Assembly: GCA_023634235.1 (NCBI GenBank)
Contig: JAMKCF010000016.1
Span: 2,714,001 to 2,778,000, forward strand
Reading direction: 5' to 3'
Length of the DNA stretch: 64,000 nucleotides
Source of the DNA: Pisaster brevispinus
Lineage: Eukaryota; Echinodermata; Asteroidea; Forcipulatida; Asteriidae
In this document: piece after piece, positions 10,486 through 22,629 of the stretch
Numbering within the stretch: position 1 is the first letter of the stretch
How the letters are laid out: each line of letters begins with the position of its first letter
Notes under the pieces: generated by a model
Seen by the model: only the letters and a program-made list of their open reading frames with translations
What the model was told of the DNA's origin: nothing
The model's database searches: none
Made by a program: the position numbers and the translations under genes

Positions 10486-10978
10486 GTAAGCAAAAGCATT
10501 TCATTACATTTTTTAAAGCACTGTTTACAAACATATTGCATGTATATTGATCATATAGAAGTTTGAGATTTTGTGTCAGCATTTCCACGTTTATAAAAGA
10601 ATCTAGAGTTATAAAATTGCCGGCTGAACAGATGTGCCTCCTGTCTTCACATGAAAAGATGATAAAAATTAGACAATCTCCATAAAATGAATGGGTTATT
10701 TTTTTCATTGGGCTGTGTTTACAAATTGTGCCTGCAGGAAGTATAGGGCTCTATAAAATGGTATGTCACGGTTCACATGCTCCATGAGTTTTTCTCTGTA
10801 TTTTGATTGTTTTTTAAACTACGTACCAAGACTGCAATTCTTTAGCGTCTTCCTAGAATTGCATAGTGGTGGCAGCCATTGATACTTAAACATTTACTTA
10901 TATCAAGTTGTTGGCACTGAACCCTACCCGAAAGGTGAACGACCAGTTAAAGAGAGGTTCATCATACTTTTGTATAGT

Positions 10979-11073
10979 GCCCCCCCCCCCCTCCCCCCCC
11001 AAAAAAAAAAAAATCAAAAAATCAAAAAAAAAAATAAATAAATAAATAAATTTAAAAAAATCAACAACAAAAA

Positions 11074-11107
<34 letters not shown>
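10979..11107. repeat. Simple-sequence block: C run, A run, (AAAT)n, (CAAT)n
   Basis: Poly-C, then poly-A, then AAAT and CAAT repeats. Minus-strand frames through it are low-complexity artefacts. Confidence 0.9.
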
Positions 11108-11108
<1 letters not shown>

Positions 11109-11994
11109 TTTCAACATGAAAGCTTGTTCTAAAGATGGTAATGGAAGTACGCGTCCTGCGATATTATTTCGTCTGAAATGCCCCCTCTTGATTAGAGATA
11201 ACTATTTTTAAAAAAAAGAAGTTGTTAATCTAGGGAAAGACTCACAGTCTGATCGCTAACAGTTCACATAAAACCAAAATGTAGATATATATATAATATA
11301 TTGCGTTATCTAGAATATTAACCTTTATTTGGAAACAATGCCCGATGGAGCAGTGGCGTACAACTGTTGGGATAAATTGGAAGGACAATAATTATAAAGT
11401 AAAGCTTCGTCTTTATGGATAAATTGTGGCTTATAGACCTTACACATTAGTTTACTTGCTTCTCGTCTTTTGCCTGTTTTTCAACAACTATTCATCATAT
11501 GTTGAAGTGTTGGGGGGGGGGGGGTTGGGAGGGTGATCGTGTAGACTACTTATTCAGAGTGTGGCATCAGACTTTATTCAGAGTGTGGCACACAGCCTCG
11601 CTACCATGGGCAGCGCGCTGTATTGCCCACAACCCTACTTGTTATAAAGAAGATGGTAATAGGTATCCTGCGAAATTGTTTTATTGTGTTACCCGAAGTG
11701 CCCCCATTGAAAGAAATCAATAACCAGCGCTTAATACGGAGGGTGGAACTTTGGTATTAAAACAAATTTACCCCGACAAATATTTGTGTAACTTTTAGTT
11801 GATTAGAGATCAACAACAGGTCTTCTTCCGAAGGACGCATGAGCAGCCAAAAGGAAGTGCTGGCATTCAAGCTTTTGCCTACAAACAAAAGCTTCGTACA
11901 AACAAAGCGGATTGACTCTGCACGGCACGCGCGACTCTGGATACTGTTGGTTGTCATTGTGAATGATAATTTTATTTGGCCATGCTCTATTGGT

Positions 11995-12201
11995 CGACAA
12001 TTCAATGCTCATCATTCTGTGTCAGGTGTTTTTGGAGAGTTTTTATCCCCGTGGTCTGTGGTGCGGGAAACACTTCGTGTGGCAGCCAACAGTATCTTGT
12101 TCGCGAACATTGCTGCACTAGATGCCTTCAACGGGATTCAAGATGGCGTTCTCGTGTTCAACTTATCAGAGGAACAAGTCCCCATCCCGACGTACCTATA
12201 A
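11995..12201 (+). CDS. Possible coding stretch in copy B, unidentified
   Basis: An open frame runs through RVAANSILFANIAALDAF and on to VLVFNLSEEQVPIP before TAA at 12199. It could start as an exon at the acceptor-like TGTGTCAG (about 12025). An overlapping frame from CAAGATGGCG (about 12142) encodes a different 34-codon peptide. Between copies A and B this frame shows silent changes (GTG/GTT, ATT/ATA, TTA/TTG) but also a cluster of replacements (DAFN/EIFH). The evidence for coding is mixed. Confidence 0.3.
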   Translation, partial: RQFNAHHSVSGVFGEFLSPWSVVRETLRVAANSILFANIAALDAFNGIQDGVLVFNLSEEQVPIPTYL

Positions 12202-12422
12202 GCTTACACCAAGAATGCTGTGTATAGTGTGCAATGAGCGCCTATAGTTATGGCCTGAAAATTTGCAATTTGCGAAGTGGAGTTGTCCTCTGGACTGTGT
12301 AAACTTTTCTGAAGCTCTGCTCCTCGTGTATGTGTTCCAGTATGTGAAACTGACATTAACTTTTCCTCAAAGGACATATTTTGCAACGTGTATGTGTGTG
12401 TGCGTGTTGTCTGTGGATCCAG

Positions 12423-12479
12423 TGAACGCCCATCTTGGAGAGGTCATCCAACATAAAGATGTTCCTGGGAGTTCCAACG
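12423..12479 (+). CDS. Candidate 57-nt symmetric phase 1-1 exon, copy B
   Basis: Bounded by GGATCCAG/TG and AACG/GTAAGC, it encodes the same peptide as copy A (HLGEVIQHKDVPGSS core) through different third-position bases. The next coding exon in either direction is not identified, so the gene remains unknown. Confidence 0.5.
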
Positions 12480-13448
12480 GTAAGCAAAAGCATTACATGA
12501 TTTTTTTAAGCAATGTTTTCAAAAAGAGTGACCTTGTAAATTCTAGGGCCTTTCTCGAAGATATTGCATATATATTGATTATATAGAAGTTTGAGATTTT
12601 GTGTCAACATTTCCAAGTTTATAAAAGAATCAAGAGTTATACAAGTGCCGGCTGAACAGATGTGCCTCCTATCTTCACATGAAAAGATGATAAAAATCAG
12701 ACAATCAATCTACATAAAATGAATGGTTTTTTTTCATTGGGCTGTGTACACAAATTGTGCCTGCAGGAAGTTCAGGCCTCTACAACATGTGATGTCACGG
12801 TTCACATGGTCCATAGGTTTTCTCTGCATTATTATTATTATTATATATTTTTTAAACTAACGTACCAAGACTGTAATTATTCTTAAGCGTCTTCCTAGAA
12901 TTGCATAGTGGTGGCAGCCGATAATACTTAAACATTTACTTATATCAAGTTGTTGGCACTTTTGTAGAGACCGCCCCCCCCCCAAAAAAGGTCAAATTTC
13001 TTAATGGTTAAATGTTTTAAAGACGGTAATGGAAGTACACGTCCTGCGAAATTATTTCGTCTGAATCGCCCCCTCTTGATTAGAGATAACTATTTTTTTT
13101 TTAATTGTTGTTAATCTAGGGAAAGATTCACAGTCTGACCGCTAACAGTTCACTATAAAACCACAAAATGTAATATTTGTTTATCTTTTGCGTTATCCAG
13201 AATATTAACCTTTATTTGAAACAATGCCCTATGGAGCAGTGGCGTACAGCTGTTGGGATAAATGGGAAGGACAATATAGTTATAAAAATAAAGCTACGTC
13301 TTTATATATGGATAAATTGTGGCTTATAGACCCTGTTTTCCAACAACTACTCATGTTGAAGTGTTAGGGCGGGGGGGGGGGTTGAGAGTGGTGATCGTGA
13401 TGACTTACTTATTTAGGGTGTGGCACAAGACTTTTTCAGAGTGTGGCA

Positions 13449-14270
13449 CCATATACCATGCCCGATATGGGGCAGAGGACCCCCCCCCCCCAATGTTCCC
13501 ATACTTTAACACACTATTTTCCTCTTGTACAAAAGTACCCCCCTAAAATCCTCTAAAGAATTCCTGAGATTCCAAGCACACAATGAAGACACAATGGGGT
13601 GGGGGTGCCACCATGCCCCATATCGAGCACCAAATGTGGCACCATACTTCATTCAGAGTATAGCAAAATCAAATTAGTTCAGCAGTTGAACATTGACCTA
13701 TTAGCTTTACAAATAGCTTTGGTTGCATCATGACATACATCACCGTATAGACAAGACACTACCCACTGTCCTGAAACTTTCATTAAGGGGAAGAATGAAC
13801 ACACTGTAACAACCGCGTGTACCAAAATCTTTGTGCATGTAGATTTATTACGGGCTTTCTCAAAGGCTTGGTTAGTGATGTTAGGAATGCGTCATATACT
13901 CAATGAATCTAAACAATCTTTGATAGTAGTGTTGATGGATGTTTTGAAATAAAAAAATTACTAAACTTTCGTATATGCCACAGATAATGTATGAAATACA
14001 AAGATTTTTGTGTAAACGTGGCTAATTGACGTGAATTAATGTCAGGATTCCGACAGTAATTCCCTTTTTTAGTTCTTAATAATTAGCTTTCACTAAATTA
14101 TCCGCGGATTTTTCCTGCAATAAATTAAATGAAAACCTGTAACTTGTAAATAGCATCTACTTTTGGGGTCAAATCGGCCTGAAATCGGTTTTATGTTCTC
14201 TAGAACAACATTGTTGACAGCGTTTTACTATAGCAATTTAAGACATCGTCATTTAATGTAGTCTTATTTT
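13449..14270. other. No gene recognised
   Basis: AT-rich DNA with a C run at 13479-13489 and GTGTGGCA repeats just after copy B. Nothing coding is supported. Confidence 0.5.
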
Positions 14271-15482
14271 GGCGAGCTGCTTTAGCAGAATGCGAGCCTA
14301 TGTAAAACCGAATTGTCCGTCCGTCCGTCCGTCGGGGCCGGCCGTTCAGATTGAGACTTTTGTTAAAGTTTTTCCTTAAGATAGTTTGTTGTGTTATGTT
14401 ATTGTTTTTGTGTGAATAGATTCACTAAGTGAAAATGGAAACTGTGGTCAAATTTTTCTATTGTTTACTTATGTTTAAGTTTTCAGGGTACATTATTACC
14501 CTCTGGAAACTAAACAGCTTTTGTCCAGCCATCCGCATTGACACTTGTTGCCTCATGGTGTTAGATAGTCTGTTGTTTTAAAATAATTGTTTTTACCCTC
14601 ATATACAGTTCATTTGTCTTACAGGCAAAATGTGGTTTGATCCACAGTGTGCAAATGGAAAATGTTTTAAAATGTTAACGTTTTCGGGGTTCAGTATTAC
14701 CGTCTGGAAATTAAACTGCTTCCCAAATGTTAAAGTTTTCAGGGTTCAGTATTACCCTCTGGAAATTAAACAGCTTCCTTCAAGTAATCTTAATGGTTTT
14801 TGCAATGAGCTTCGAATAAGAATGCTTTTAAATGGTATATTTAAAATTAACATCAACATAAATTAGGTTTCCCATTGCAACTATACTTTGGGGTATACTT
14901 TTAAGTACAACCAACAAAAAATAATGAAAACAATGCAGAGTATTTTTCAGAAGAATATTTTTAGTGGAGATGGAAGATTTTTGGTACATGTGCAACATTA
15001 CCACTGATGACTCGTTCAATGAATGTGTGTGATGTGCATTGAATTGAACCAGAGTATGTGTGGGTTTTCTGGTGTATGACAATTGTGGTTGGTTTAATTC
15101 AATTCCAATTGTAAGGCTTTAGTTTTTCTGTTTGACACAAAGGAAGGTTTTTAGGTCATGTTGTAAGTGGCAGAGATGCTGTTAGGTTGGTGTCTAAGGG
15201 CAAAAGGTAAGCCATGCAGGCTGGGACTGTATACATCCTGTAACATGCATCTAAAGGGTGATGTCTGGTAAAATCATGTCTTTGATGATATATATGTACC
15301 AGAGCTGAGAGCTACATGTAAGAATTTGTTTTGATTATGTGGTTTATAAAACACCTATATGTTTCATCGTAATCAGCCCCCACCCATCCTGAGCCTCTTT
15401 CCCACATTTCAAACCAAGTAGGCAATGATTGTTTTTCTATTATTCATTGTTTCTCTAATGGGCGTACGGCAGCTCGCCAAGG
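14271..15482. mobile_element. About 1.2-kb non-coding element bounded by TTGGCGAGCTGC inverted ends
   Basis: The left end (TTGGCGAGCTGC, from about 14269) reappears as an inverted match near 15470-15485 (GCAGCTCGCCAA). CCGTCCGTCCGTCC follows the left end. Inside are three copies of a roughly 50-60 bp unit with GTTTTCAGGGTTCAGTATTA and CCTCTGGAAATTAAAC (about 14479, 14680, 14733). There is no transposase frame. It is probably a non-autonomous DNA element; the exact termini are uncertain. Confidence 0.5.
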
Positions 15483-16084
15483 CAGCTTCTGCTGTTCTAG
15501 TTTTAGTATAAAATGATAAAGCAATAAAATAAACAATTTTCTTTGTCGGTTTATATGTACGATTTTAACACACATTTCTATGTTCGAAACTATAGTTTGG
15601 CTTCAATTTGTTTTAATTGTTATTTGTAATTAATTTTTTCTGGGGTTCTTTTTGCATGGAAAACGGGGGCCTACTTTAGTTAGCGTTGTCACAACGCAAT
15701 AACAGTTACACTGAAACAAGTGTGGCGTTTAACATTGTTTATTGTCACCGATGCAAGCATTGTTCACACTGAGCTACATCAAAGTCCATATACAAACAAA
15801 TGTTTACCTTTATTCTGCGCTTGGTTAGTAAATTGAATTTTGCTAAAGTGGCTATGCTGTTAAAATGATGAAAAATTACTTATTACATCTATTCAATCAA
15901 CATTACGTAAGGCCAAACAAACAAAACACCTTGTTTCTTCTTACCACATCCTACTCTACAAAATTCATGGGAGCCTTATAAATTTTGTGATATTCTGTGT
16001 AACTACAGTTTATGTTGCCGACATTAAGCCTATCTTGTTTCGTACAGCTAACTGTATTATGTTACTGTCATATTATACTTCACA

Positions 16085-16150
16085 CAGTTTGAGAGAGCCC
16101 TTCGCCCAGCAGTGGGCTGATGATGATGTTGGTGATGCTGATTATTATTA
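16085..16150 (+). mobile_element. 3' end fragment of a non-LTR retrotransposon
   Basis: GAGAGAGCCCTTCGCCCAGC then AGTGGGCTGATGATGATG translates ERALRPAVG and stop, followed by TGATGATG. This is the typical last few codons and TGA-rich tail of RTE-like LINEs. Everything 5' of it is missing, as in a severely truncated insertion. Confidence 0.5.
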
Positions 16151-16394
16151 GTTGATTGACACTTATATAACTTTCACCCGATGATTATGTACTGTAATAA
16201 AATCTGGCATTGCGGATATTTTAAATGGCCACAAATGAAAACGAAAAAATAGCTGTCGGCCCTATATTTTTTGCTGAAGAAAAACCCCAGCAAAACAAAG
16301 TAAAGAAGATGTTGCCCACCTACCAACCCAAATTTATTTTTCACTGTGATAGGAAACACGACTATCTCTTGGAGTGGCCTACTTACTCCGAAAA

Positions 16395-16610
16395 CCCTGG
16401 CCATTATTAACCCAGTTCTGAGTCACGAGGGGGAAACCTATATCTGGGTCAGTGTGACCCGGAATCTGTGTAAAGGTGACTCAGAAATGGGTCAAATTGA
16501 CGCAGAATCCCATCTAGGTTTCCAGTTGCCAGTTATCGGGTCGGCCTGACCAGCCCCGTATCAATTATGACCCAGGCGTTTTGTTGTTTTTGTTTTTCAC
16601 AGTGTAAACA
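16395..16610. repeat. TGACCCGG-family foldback copy
   Basis: Contains CTGGGTCAGTGTGACCCGGA, GAAATGGGTCAAATTGACGC and GGGTCGGCCTGACC in the order found in the other copies. The ends are eroded, so the coordinates are approximate. Confidence 0.5.
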
Positions 16611-17999
16611 CATGAAACCGCTTAAAAAATAAACGTTTGCATCTATGTAAGAATATAGCTATAGCCTTAATGAACATTTAAAATGTAAATCTGAAACATT
16701 TATAAACCACTACTTAAATTTTACTCAAGTAAAATTGTTAACAACAATTTCCAAAGCATGGGTACAGGAACATGTCGTCTAATACGACTTGTTCATTCTA
16801 TAAATCCGCCGATTCAATTTGCGTTAAAACAGTCAGCTAAAAGTTAAAAAGCGTCACTCATTTTTTTTTTTTTTTTTTTTGTTGCTTGATTTAAACAGTA
16901 CCTATAGTTTCTACAACCCTTTTTTCACTCTGTAACTTTATTTAGCAATTTAATTTTTTTTTTTCATTTTGAGAGCATTGTAAAGAAGTGTAACAATTGT
17001 ATACAAACTTAAAGAGCTTAAAACAATGCAAATTACGTACACCAATGTATTTACCTTTATTATCTAGACTAGCTAATTACCACTGATTACCTATCATTAC
17101 AATACTTTTCTACTATCTTAACTACAGGACTACACTCTACATAATTAAGTATTGGTTACTATTCATGCGTAATGTATATTTACTGCAAGAGAACCCAGCG
17201 TTTGGGAATTTCAGAAGCATTAAACAATATTTCAGAGACTTGGATTAACGACAAAAATCTCATATTTTAGCGCTTTACAATCCTGCAGGCGTCTGAAAAC
17301 GTCGGTTAACTCACCCTATCATCAACTCGCCCCTAACATGCAAACGCACCCCTCGCAAAGTCGCCGCTCACAAAGTCCTTCCTGACAATGCAGAGTCGCT
17401 CCCCAACAAAGTCAACCTTACTTTGGTCGCTACATTATTGGGGTGATAGGGAGCGTGTTTTTTAAAGTTTTGTTTTACTGTTTTAACTTGATGTTATTAA
17501 CCTGTTTTTAAATTGAAGTAATATTTTTTTTTTAATTGCTGTATTTTATTGTTGTTACATTCGCTTGTGTAACATTCGCTCGTTTAGTGTCCTAAAATTC
17601 AAGCCCTATACTTAAAAAAATTACGTTACTTTATTGAGGTGATAAGATGGTTATTAAATTTATTTACATGTTTTAGTTATTTGCTTGTTTTTAAATTGAA
17701 AGAACCATTTCTTTTCATCCCTTTTTTCGCTCGTGAATGTTTGTTAAATTGTCTTAAATTTCAAGCACTACTTTAAAATATATGTTCAATTTTTTGTTGT
17801 TAATCGTACTTGTTTTGTGTTTACTTTTTTTAATTATGTGTTATTTTTGCCTGAAAGTGCTATTTGTTATGACAGGTCAGCCTAGTTAGCTTGATTATCA
17901 AGACCCCTGCAGCTAACGACGCCAGAAACCTCATGGCAAACTACTTCTCTTAAAAATGTACTGGTTCTAAAACGTGCGTACACAACAAACCATACATAC
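16611..17999. other. No gene recognised
   Basis: AT-rich, with a T run at 16861-16880. No splice-bounded frame is seen. Confidence 0.5.
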
Positions 18000-19140
18000 A
18001 GCTTCACCCTTCCGAAAGACAAAGCAGTCATGGTTAAGTGTGTTTCTCAAGGACACAAGTGTCAACCCACCATCTAAAAACACAATAATTTGTGTCCCGC
18101 TCATTATAAACCGCTTTTTCTAAAACAAAAACGACGTTTGGTAATCACTCTCAAAATTAGTGGCAATAAAAAACTTAGTTGGTTAGACATAAAGCAGCTT
18201 TCTGTAGTATAAAGCAGTGTGAGAATCATTTCACCTCTAAGCCATGTGTTTATAGGAAAATGTGTCATTTTTATCCCCCAAATTTTGAGTATGAGAAACG
18301 TTACTGTCAGCAACGTTTCACAGATTGTGTATTCCAATTACGGATTATTATTCCTGCGTGAACGTGACCGCTCTTGATTTTCGACGCTACCACCTTTTGA
18401 AATGAAATTTTCACGGGTTAGTTTTATTGTATTTGTCTTCATTATAAAAATAATAACAATAATAATAATGAATAAAAAAATTACTTTTCCAAAAACCAAA
18501 GGTACACGTTCCATTTAAAGCAACAAATCTCTTTGTGGTTATGGTGAAAGGCACTAGCTTCTAGGTAATAAGTGGGGGACGACGTTGATATTAACAAGAC
18601 TACTTTAAGACAAAAAAATGTCGTAACCCAGTTCTTATAGCGTTCTTTTAAAACAATTCAATTGCGTATTTATACAGCCAAATAATTGTACTTAAGTTCG
18701 TTAATATACAAAGACATTTAACTTCCAAACTGTCTCTCAAAGTTCATTTTTACAGTTCTCTTTATTCTGTTTAGTTTGTTTTTAATAGTGCGACATGAGC
18801 GTCATTCCTGACGGATACTGGCGCTTTAAAAGTGCTCACTTTTATTTTATGAAAAAAATGATGTAATTCTACTGCTGAAGCATTAAAACAATAAAACGTT
18901 TCAACGCACGGGGGGAGTGTGATCCTTTCAGTTCTTCACTTCTCCCGCAAATTAATGCCCGTGCTAAAAAGGGCTAAAATGTGCCTATATATGACTATAT
19001 CTTAGTACAATAATAATTGTCAGCACTTGTATACATACAACAGTGCTAAATTTGTGAGTGCAGCCAAAACTGTGTAAGCCTAAAACTACATGAAATACAT
19101 TAAGTTACACAACAATAAGCCACCGATTCACAATTAAATA
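18000..19140 (+). repeat. Dispersed segment, copy 1 (partner at 21250-22050)
   Basis: Shares with 21250-22050, in the same orientation, GGTTAAGTG-type SINE-like text, TTATGGTGAA-GCAC, ATTAATGCCCGTGCTAAAAA then GGGCTAAAA, TATATGACTATAT, and GCCAAAA-T-TGTA. It is diverged with indels. No coding content. Confidence 0.6.
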
Positions 19141-19429
19141 TAACCTGTGCGAGAAGTTTCCATAACACGACTGGACAAAATGTCTAGTTCCCCTCTCAAA
19201 AATAAAACCAAAATGTTGTTCTTTTCAAAATAAAGAAACTGACCCGCGGATCATTGACTGGGATTGATTGTTGATGGTTTCTAAATGTCTTTGAATTGCC
19301 GCTAGTTTCATTGGCAAACCTATGTTTAATGTGATTTGTATTTAAAACATTTACAAATTGAACTATAAATTCTGTTTTGGTTCATCACAGTGATGTGAGT
19401 GATGTCATTAAATGATGAATGAATGAGTT

Positions 19430-20060
19430 GTGTCATTCAGGAGTTAATTTTGTTAAACGTCAATTTCTGGTTTGAACTGGAAAGGCAAGGTTAAATATGG
19501 TCAAACTTTGTGTAGCTTCTGTTAGTTGTTTTGATAACCTTTCCGATGACTTATAGGTTCAAAAAACCAATGTTTGGTTCAGGAGTTATAATTTTTTCAA
19601 CTTCAACTTCCGGTTTGCAAGGTCAAATGAGGTCGTACTTTGTATAGCGTTTTGTAAGTGTTTGAAGACCTGATGATGCACAGATTATAACAATCCAATG
19701 TGTAAGTAAGGAGTTATGCATTTTTCCAAATATACAAACTTCAACTTCCGGTTTGAACCAGAATCCAAAATCAACTCGGGTCACGATTTAGTGTAGCGTT
19801 ACTTAAGTTTTTGAAGACGTTACTAGAGGTTTATGGATTCAAACTATGATAAAAGTTATGATTTTTGATATATTTTTTATTAAAGTTAAACTTCCGGACT
19901 GAACCGGAAGTCAAGGTCAAATCAAATCACACTCTGTGTAAATGTGAAGTTGTAATTTACTTCTCCAATGATGCGGAGGGTGTTAAAAAAACCAATGTGT
20001 GGTTCAGGAGTTAAGAATGTTTCAAACATTTTGTTGAGTTATCTTTGGGTGGTCAATATA
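19430..20060 (+). repeat. Diverged tandem repeat, about four units of roughly 150 bp
   Basis: Each unit contains CAACTTCCGGTTTGAACC-like text, AAGGTCAAAT, TTTGTGTAGCGTT, a GTTTGAAGAC-like block and CAGGAGTTA. Units start near 19440, 19595, 19738 and 19880. Non-coding. Confidence 0.6.
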
Positions 20061-20329
20061 AAATGTAACAGCGACGTTTAATGTATTCATACACGTACAA
20101 TGTACGTGTATGTGTGTTACTGAACTCGTGCGTTATACATGTGGTTCAACACATACGTGCGTTTTAACGTCCGGTTTTGAACAGATGGAAAGTTCAAAAC
20201 AATATCTCTGTGCAAAAGTTTGAGCAGGCTCCCAGATCTATAACATAATGCAAAATTGTGCAAAATGATCAGTAGTTTTTGAGATATAAATTACTCTTTG
20301 CAGAATTATAGCCATTCATTTTCCTGCGC

Positions 20330-21100
20330 CGGACAGCAGGCTAATGCCTCTGCAGTTTCCGCAGTCAAGCTTGTCTTCCTTTTTATAATGAATTTATAAC
20401 AGCTCTTTCCCAGTCCCCAGTCCTCCATATCCATGTCAAATGACATTTGTCCACGTGTTCCAGTATCTCCCCACTTTTGCATTGAAGTCTCCTTGTACTA
20501 TAAGAATGTCTTTGTTTAGTGTATCATCTATGGTTCATTGGAGTTTGTCATATAATTCATTTACTATTTCTTCTCTGCCATGTTTGGTACATAGACCTGG
20601 ATTATTGACAAGGCTCCAGCCTGAGTTTTGAAACTGGCTGAGACTAATCATGGAGATATGATGCTTTTGGGGGGCTTGCTTCCCCTTAAGGATCAAAGCA
20701 ACACACATTTTGTGTACATCTTCTTCACTAGAACACAGTATTTATATCCTGTTGAGAAATCTCCTGCTTCTTTCCAATGAGTCTCTGAGTTACCAACAGT
20801 TTCCCACTTGAATTTGTCCAGTTGGTTCAACAGGATTTCAAGATTGCAATCTTGTGCCAATGCCTTTTTACTGTTTCGCTGTTAGTAGTGCCATTTTCCC
20901 CTCCGGTTTATCACATAATCTCTTCCATTTTGTCTTGACATGGTGCTGATCCAGCTTTAGGATCTTCATCGTATCTTCCAATTGGGTTTGGAGATGCTGC
21001 ATCAATGTGCACTGCAGCTTGTAGGCCTGTTGGTTGAAACAGCTTGTTGAGGTTGTCAGGAGCTCTAACCCTGGTGCTGTCGTGGCTTACCATCATTTAT
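20330..21100 (-). pseudogene. Non-LTR retrotransposon remnant: endonuclease domain joined to a fragment of RT
   Basis: Reading leftward from about 20860, frames give NQLDKFKWETVGNSETHWKE, GDFSTGYKY, VALILKGK, then DILIVQGDFNAKVG (about 20500), hallmarks of the exonuclease-endonuclease-phosphatase domain of LINEs, which nicks target DNA. Just past it, DCGNCRGISLL (about 20350) is the opening of a reverse transcriptase domain. The linker between them is deleted, and frameshifts and stops break the frame. The 20911-21096 frame may be the region before the endonuclease. It is dead. Confidence 0.75.
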
Positions 21101-21249
21101 ACAGTTTCGATGAGATAAGTTACACTAGGCGGATGAGACACTCCTCTCCTAGCCACCCTGGTCTGTCCGTCACCAAATGAACAAGTCAAATGGCTAACAA
21201 CCCCTACCACGTGGAGGTAGACCTAGGACGTTTACCCAGGTCCTCACAA

Positions 21250-22050
21250 GTTGGTCCTTCACTCACACTAAGTGCTACTGCGAAAGGTCTCCCCCTTGTG
21301 CTCCATAATAACATGGGAGGACCGAGGCTTTTGGGGTTCAAAGAAATCATGGTTAAGCGTCTTGTTCAAGAACACAGGTGCCAAGACCGACACCATAACC
21401 CACTATCTGACAACACGAGAACTTGTTTCCGGCGCACTATACACCGCTTCACAAAATTTCAAAAATAAAAAGTCGATAGGCTAATTACACTATTTTTAAA
21501 AGTGGACTTTTTAGTATAATATCCTGTGTTCCTTCAACAAAGGTTGAATAACTGTTGTGGCGCGCTACTTAAAGCATTTTGTGTAATGATTATGGTGAAG
21601 CACCTAGTTGATAAATGGAGGATGCTGTAAAAACAGTAAGAATATCGAAAGACAAACTAGTGTCTGAATGTACCGTTATAGGCTTTACAGCATCTCTGTT
21701 GTACAATTCAATGGCACATTTACAGCCAAGTAAGTGTATTTTGTTTACATCCCAACGAAATGAAAATGTTCTACATACTAAGAATTCAAACAGAAAGCAG
21801 TTTCACCATACAGGGAGAGTGGGATCTTCGCAGGTCTCCACGTCACCCGGAATTAATGCCCGTGCTAAAAAGGGCTAAAACATACGTATATATGACTATA
21901 TTCACAACAATAGTTTGTGTTACCCATAAGTATACATACACCAATGCTAAGTAATGTTTGAATTTTAAAAATGCAGCCAAAATTATGTAGGTTAAAACTA
22001 CACGATACAAATTAAAATGCACTACAATTCACACAAAATCGCATTAAAAC
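21250..22050 (+). repeat. Dispersed segment, copy 2, with SINE-like part
   Basis: The partner of 18000-19140. The left part (21330-21470) has GGTTAAGCGTCTTGTTCAAG and CACAGGTGCCAAGACCG, related to the post-tRNA body of the SINEs at 24.2 and 62.1 kb. Confidence 0.55.
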
Positions 22051-22629
22051 ATATAGCTTTGCGCAAGTGTTTCACTGTGCTTGAAAGAACACGCACACTT
22101 TTTAGTCGAGGACTTTTCCTTGTTCTCTCATTGTTTGAACTGGATTTCTCGTTTAAGCGATGGCTTTATTGGTTTTGAACACGATCTTTCAAAACACACG
22201 GACAACAAAAAATCTCTATTAAGACACAGCAACCACAACGCCGCACAATTTTTTCCAATGTGCGTCGTCGACCGATCGTTCAATCAAGAATGTTTTATTG
22301 CAAAAGATCCTTAATTAACGAATCCATGAAATTGGTTGTTGATGAATTAAGGGCAGAAATTAGGGAACAATTATCAAGCGGGCAAGTGAAAAACTCGGTC
22401 CAAGTGTGTCACAACGGAGACCAAAAGGAAGGCAAGTGGGTAGTTGTATCATATTCATTGTGTCTTTTTTCACCTTGAATTAACACCGTTGTTATCACCT
22501 AAATTGCTAAAGATAAAAACCTTTTAAAAAAAGTAAAGGTAACAAACGGAAATCACAGTTTTAGAAAACGAATGTCATTAAATTACATCACGGATAATTC
22601 TGATGTCTGCAGACTGTCACGTATTTTCT

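Larger units (their letters stand above)
9838..11590 (+). repeat. Tandem duplication, copy A
   Basis: This matches 11822-13448 in the same order and orientation, from GGAAGTGCTGGCATTCAAGC near the left end to CAGAGTGTGGCA near the right end, with an offset of about 1.9-2.0 kb. Differences are scattered substitutions and small indels in T, G and TG runs. The unit holds a promoter-like CCAAT (ATTGGTTG, about 10012), a possible exon or leader at about 10076-10220, the 57-nt exon at 10429-10485, and simple-sequence runs at 10979-11107 absent from copy B. Confidence 0.85.
11822..13448 (+). repeat. Tandem duplication, copy B
   Basis: The partner of copy A. It keeps the same order of landmarks: GGAAGTGCTGGCATTCAAGC, CCAAT-type ATTGGTCGAC, the RVAANSILF frame, the 57-nt exon, GCATAGTGGTGGCAGCC, TCTTGATTAGAGATAACTAT, GGAGCAGTGGCGTACA and the GTTGAAGTGTT-plus-G-run. 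Both copies end in GTGTGGCA repeats. Confidence 0.85.
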
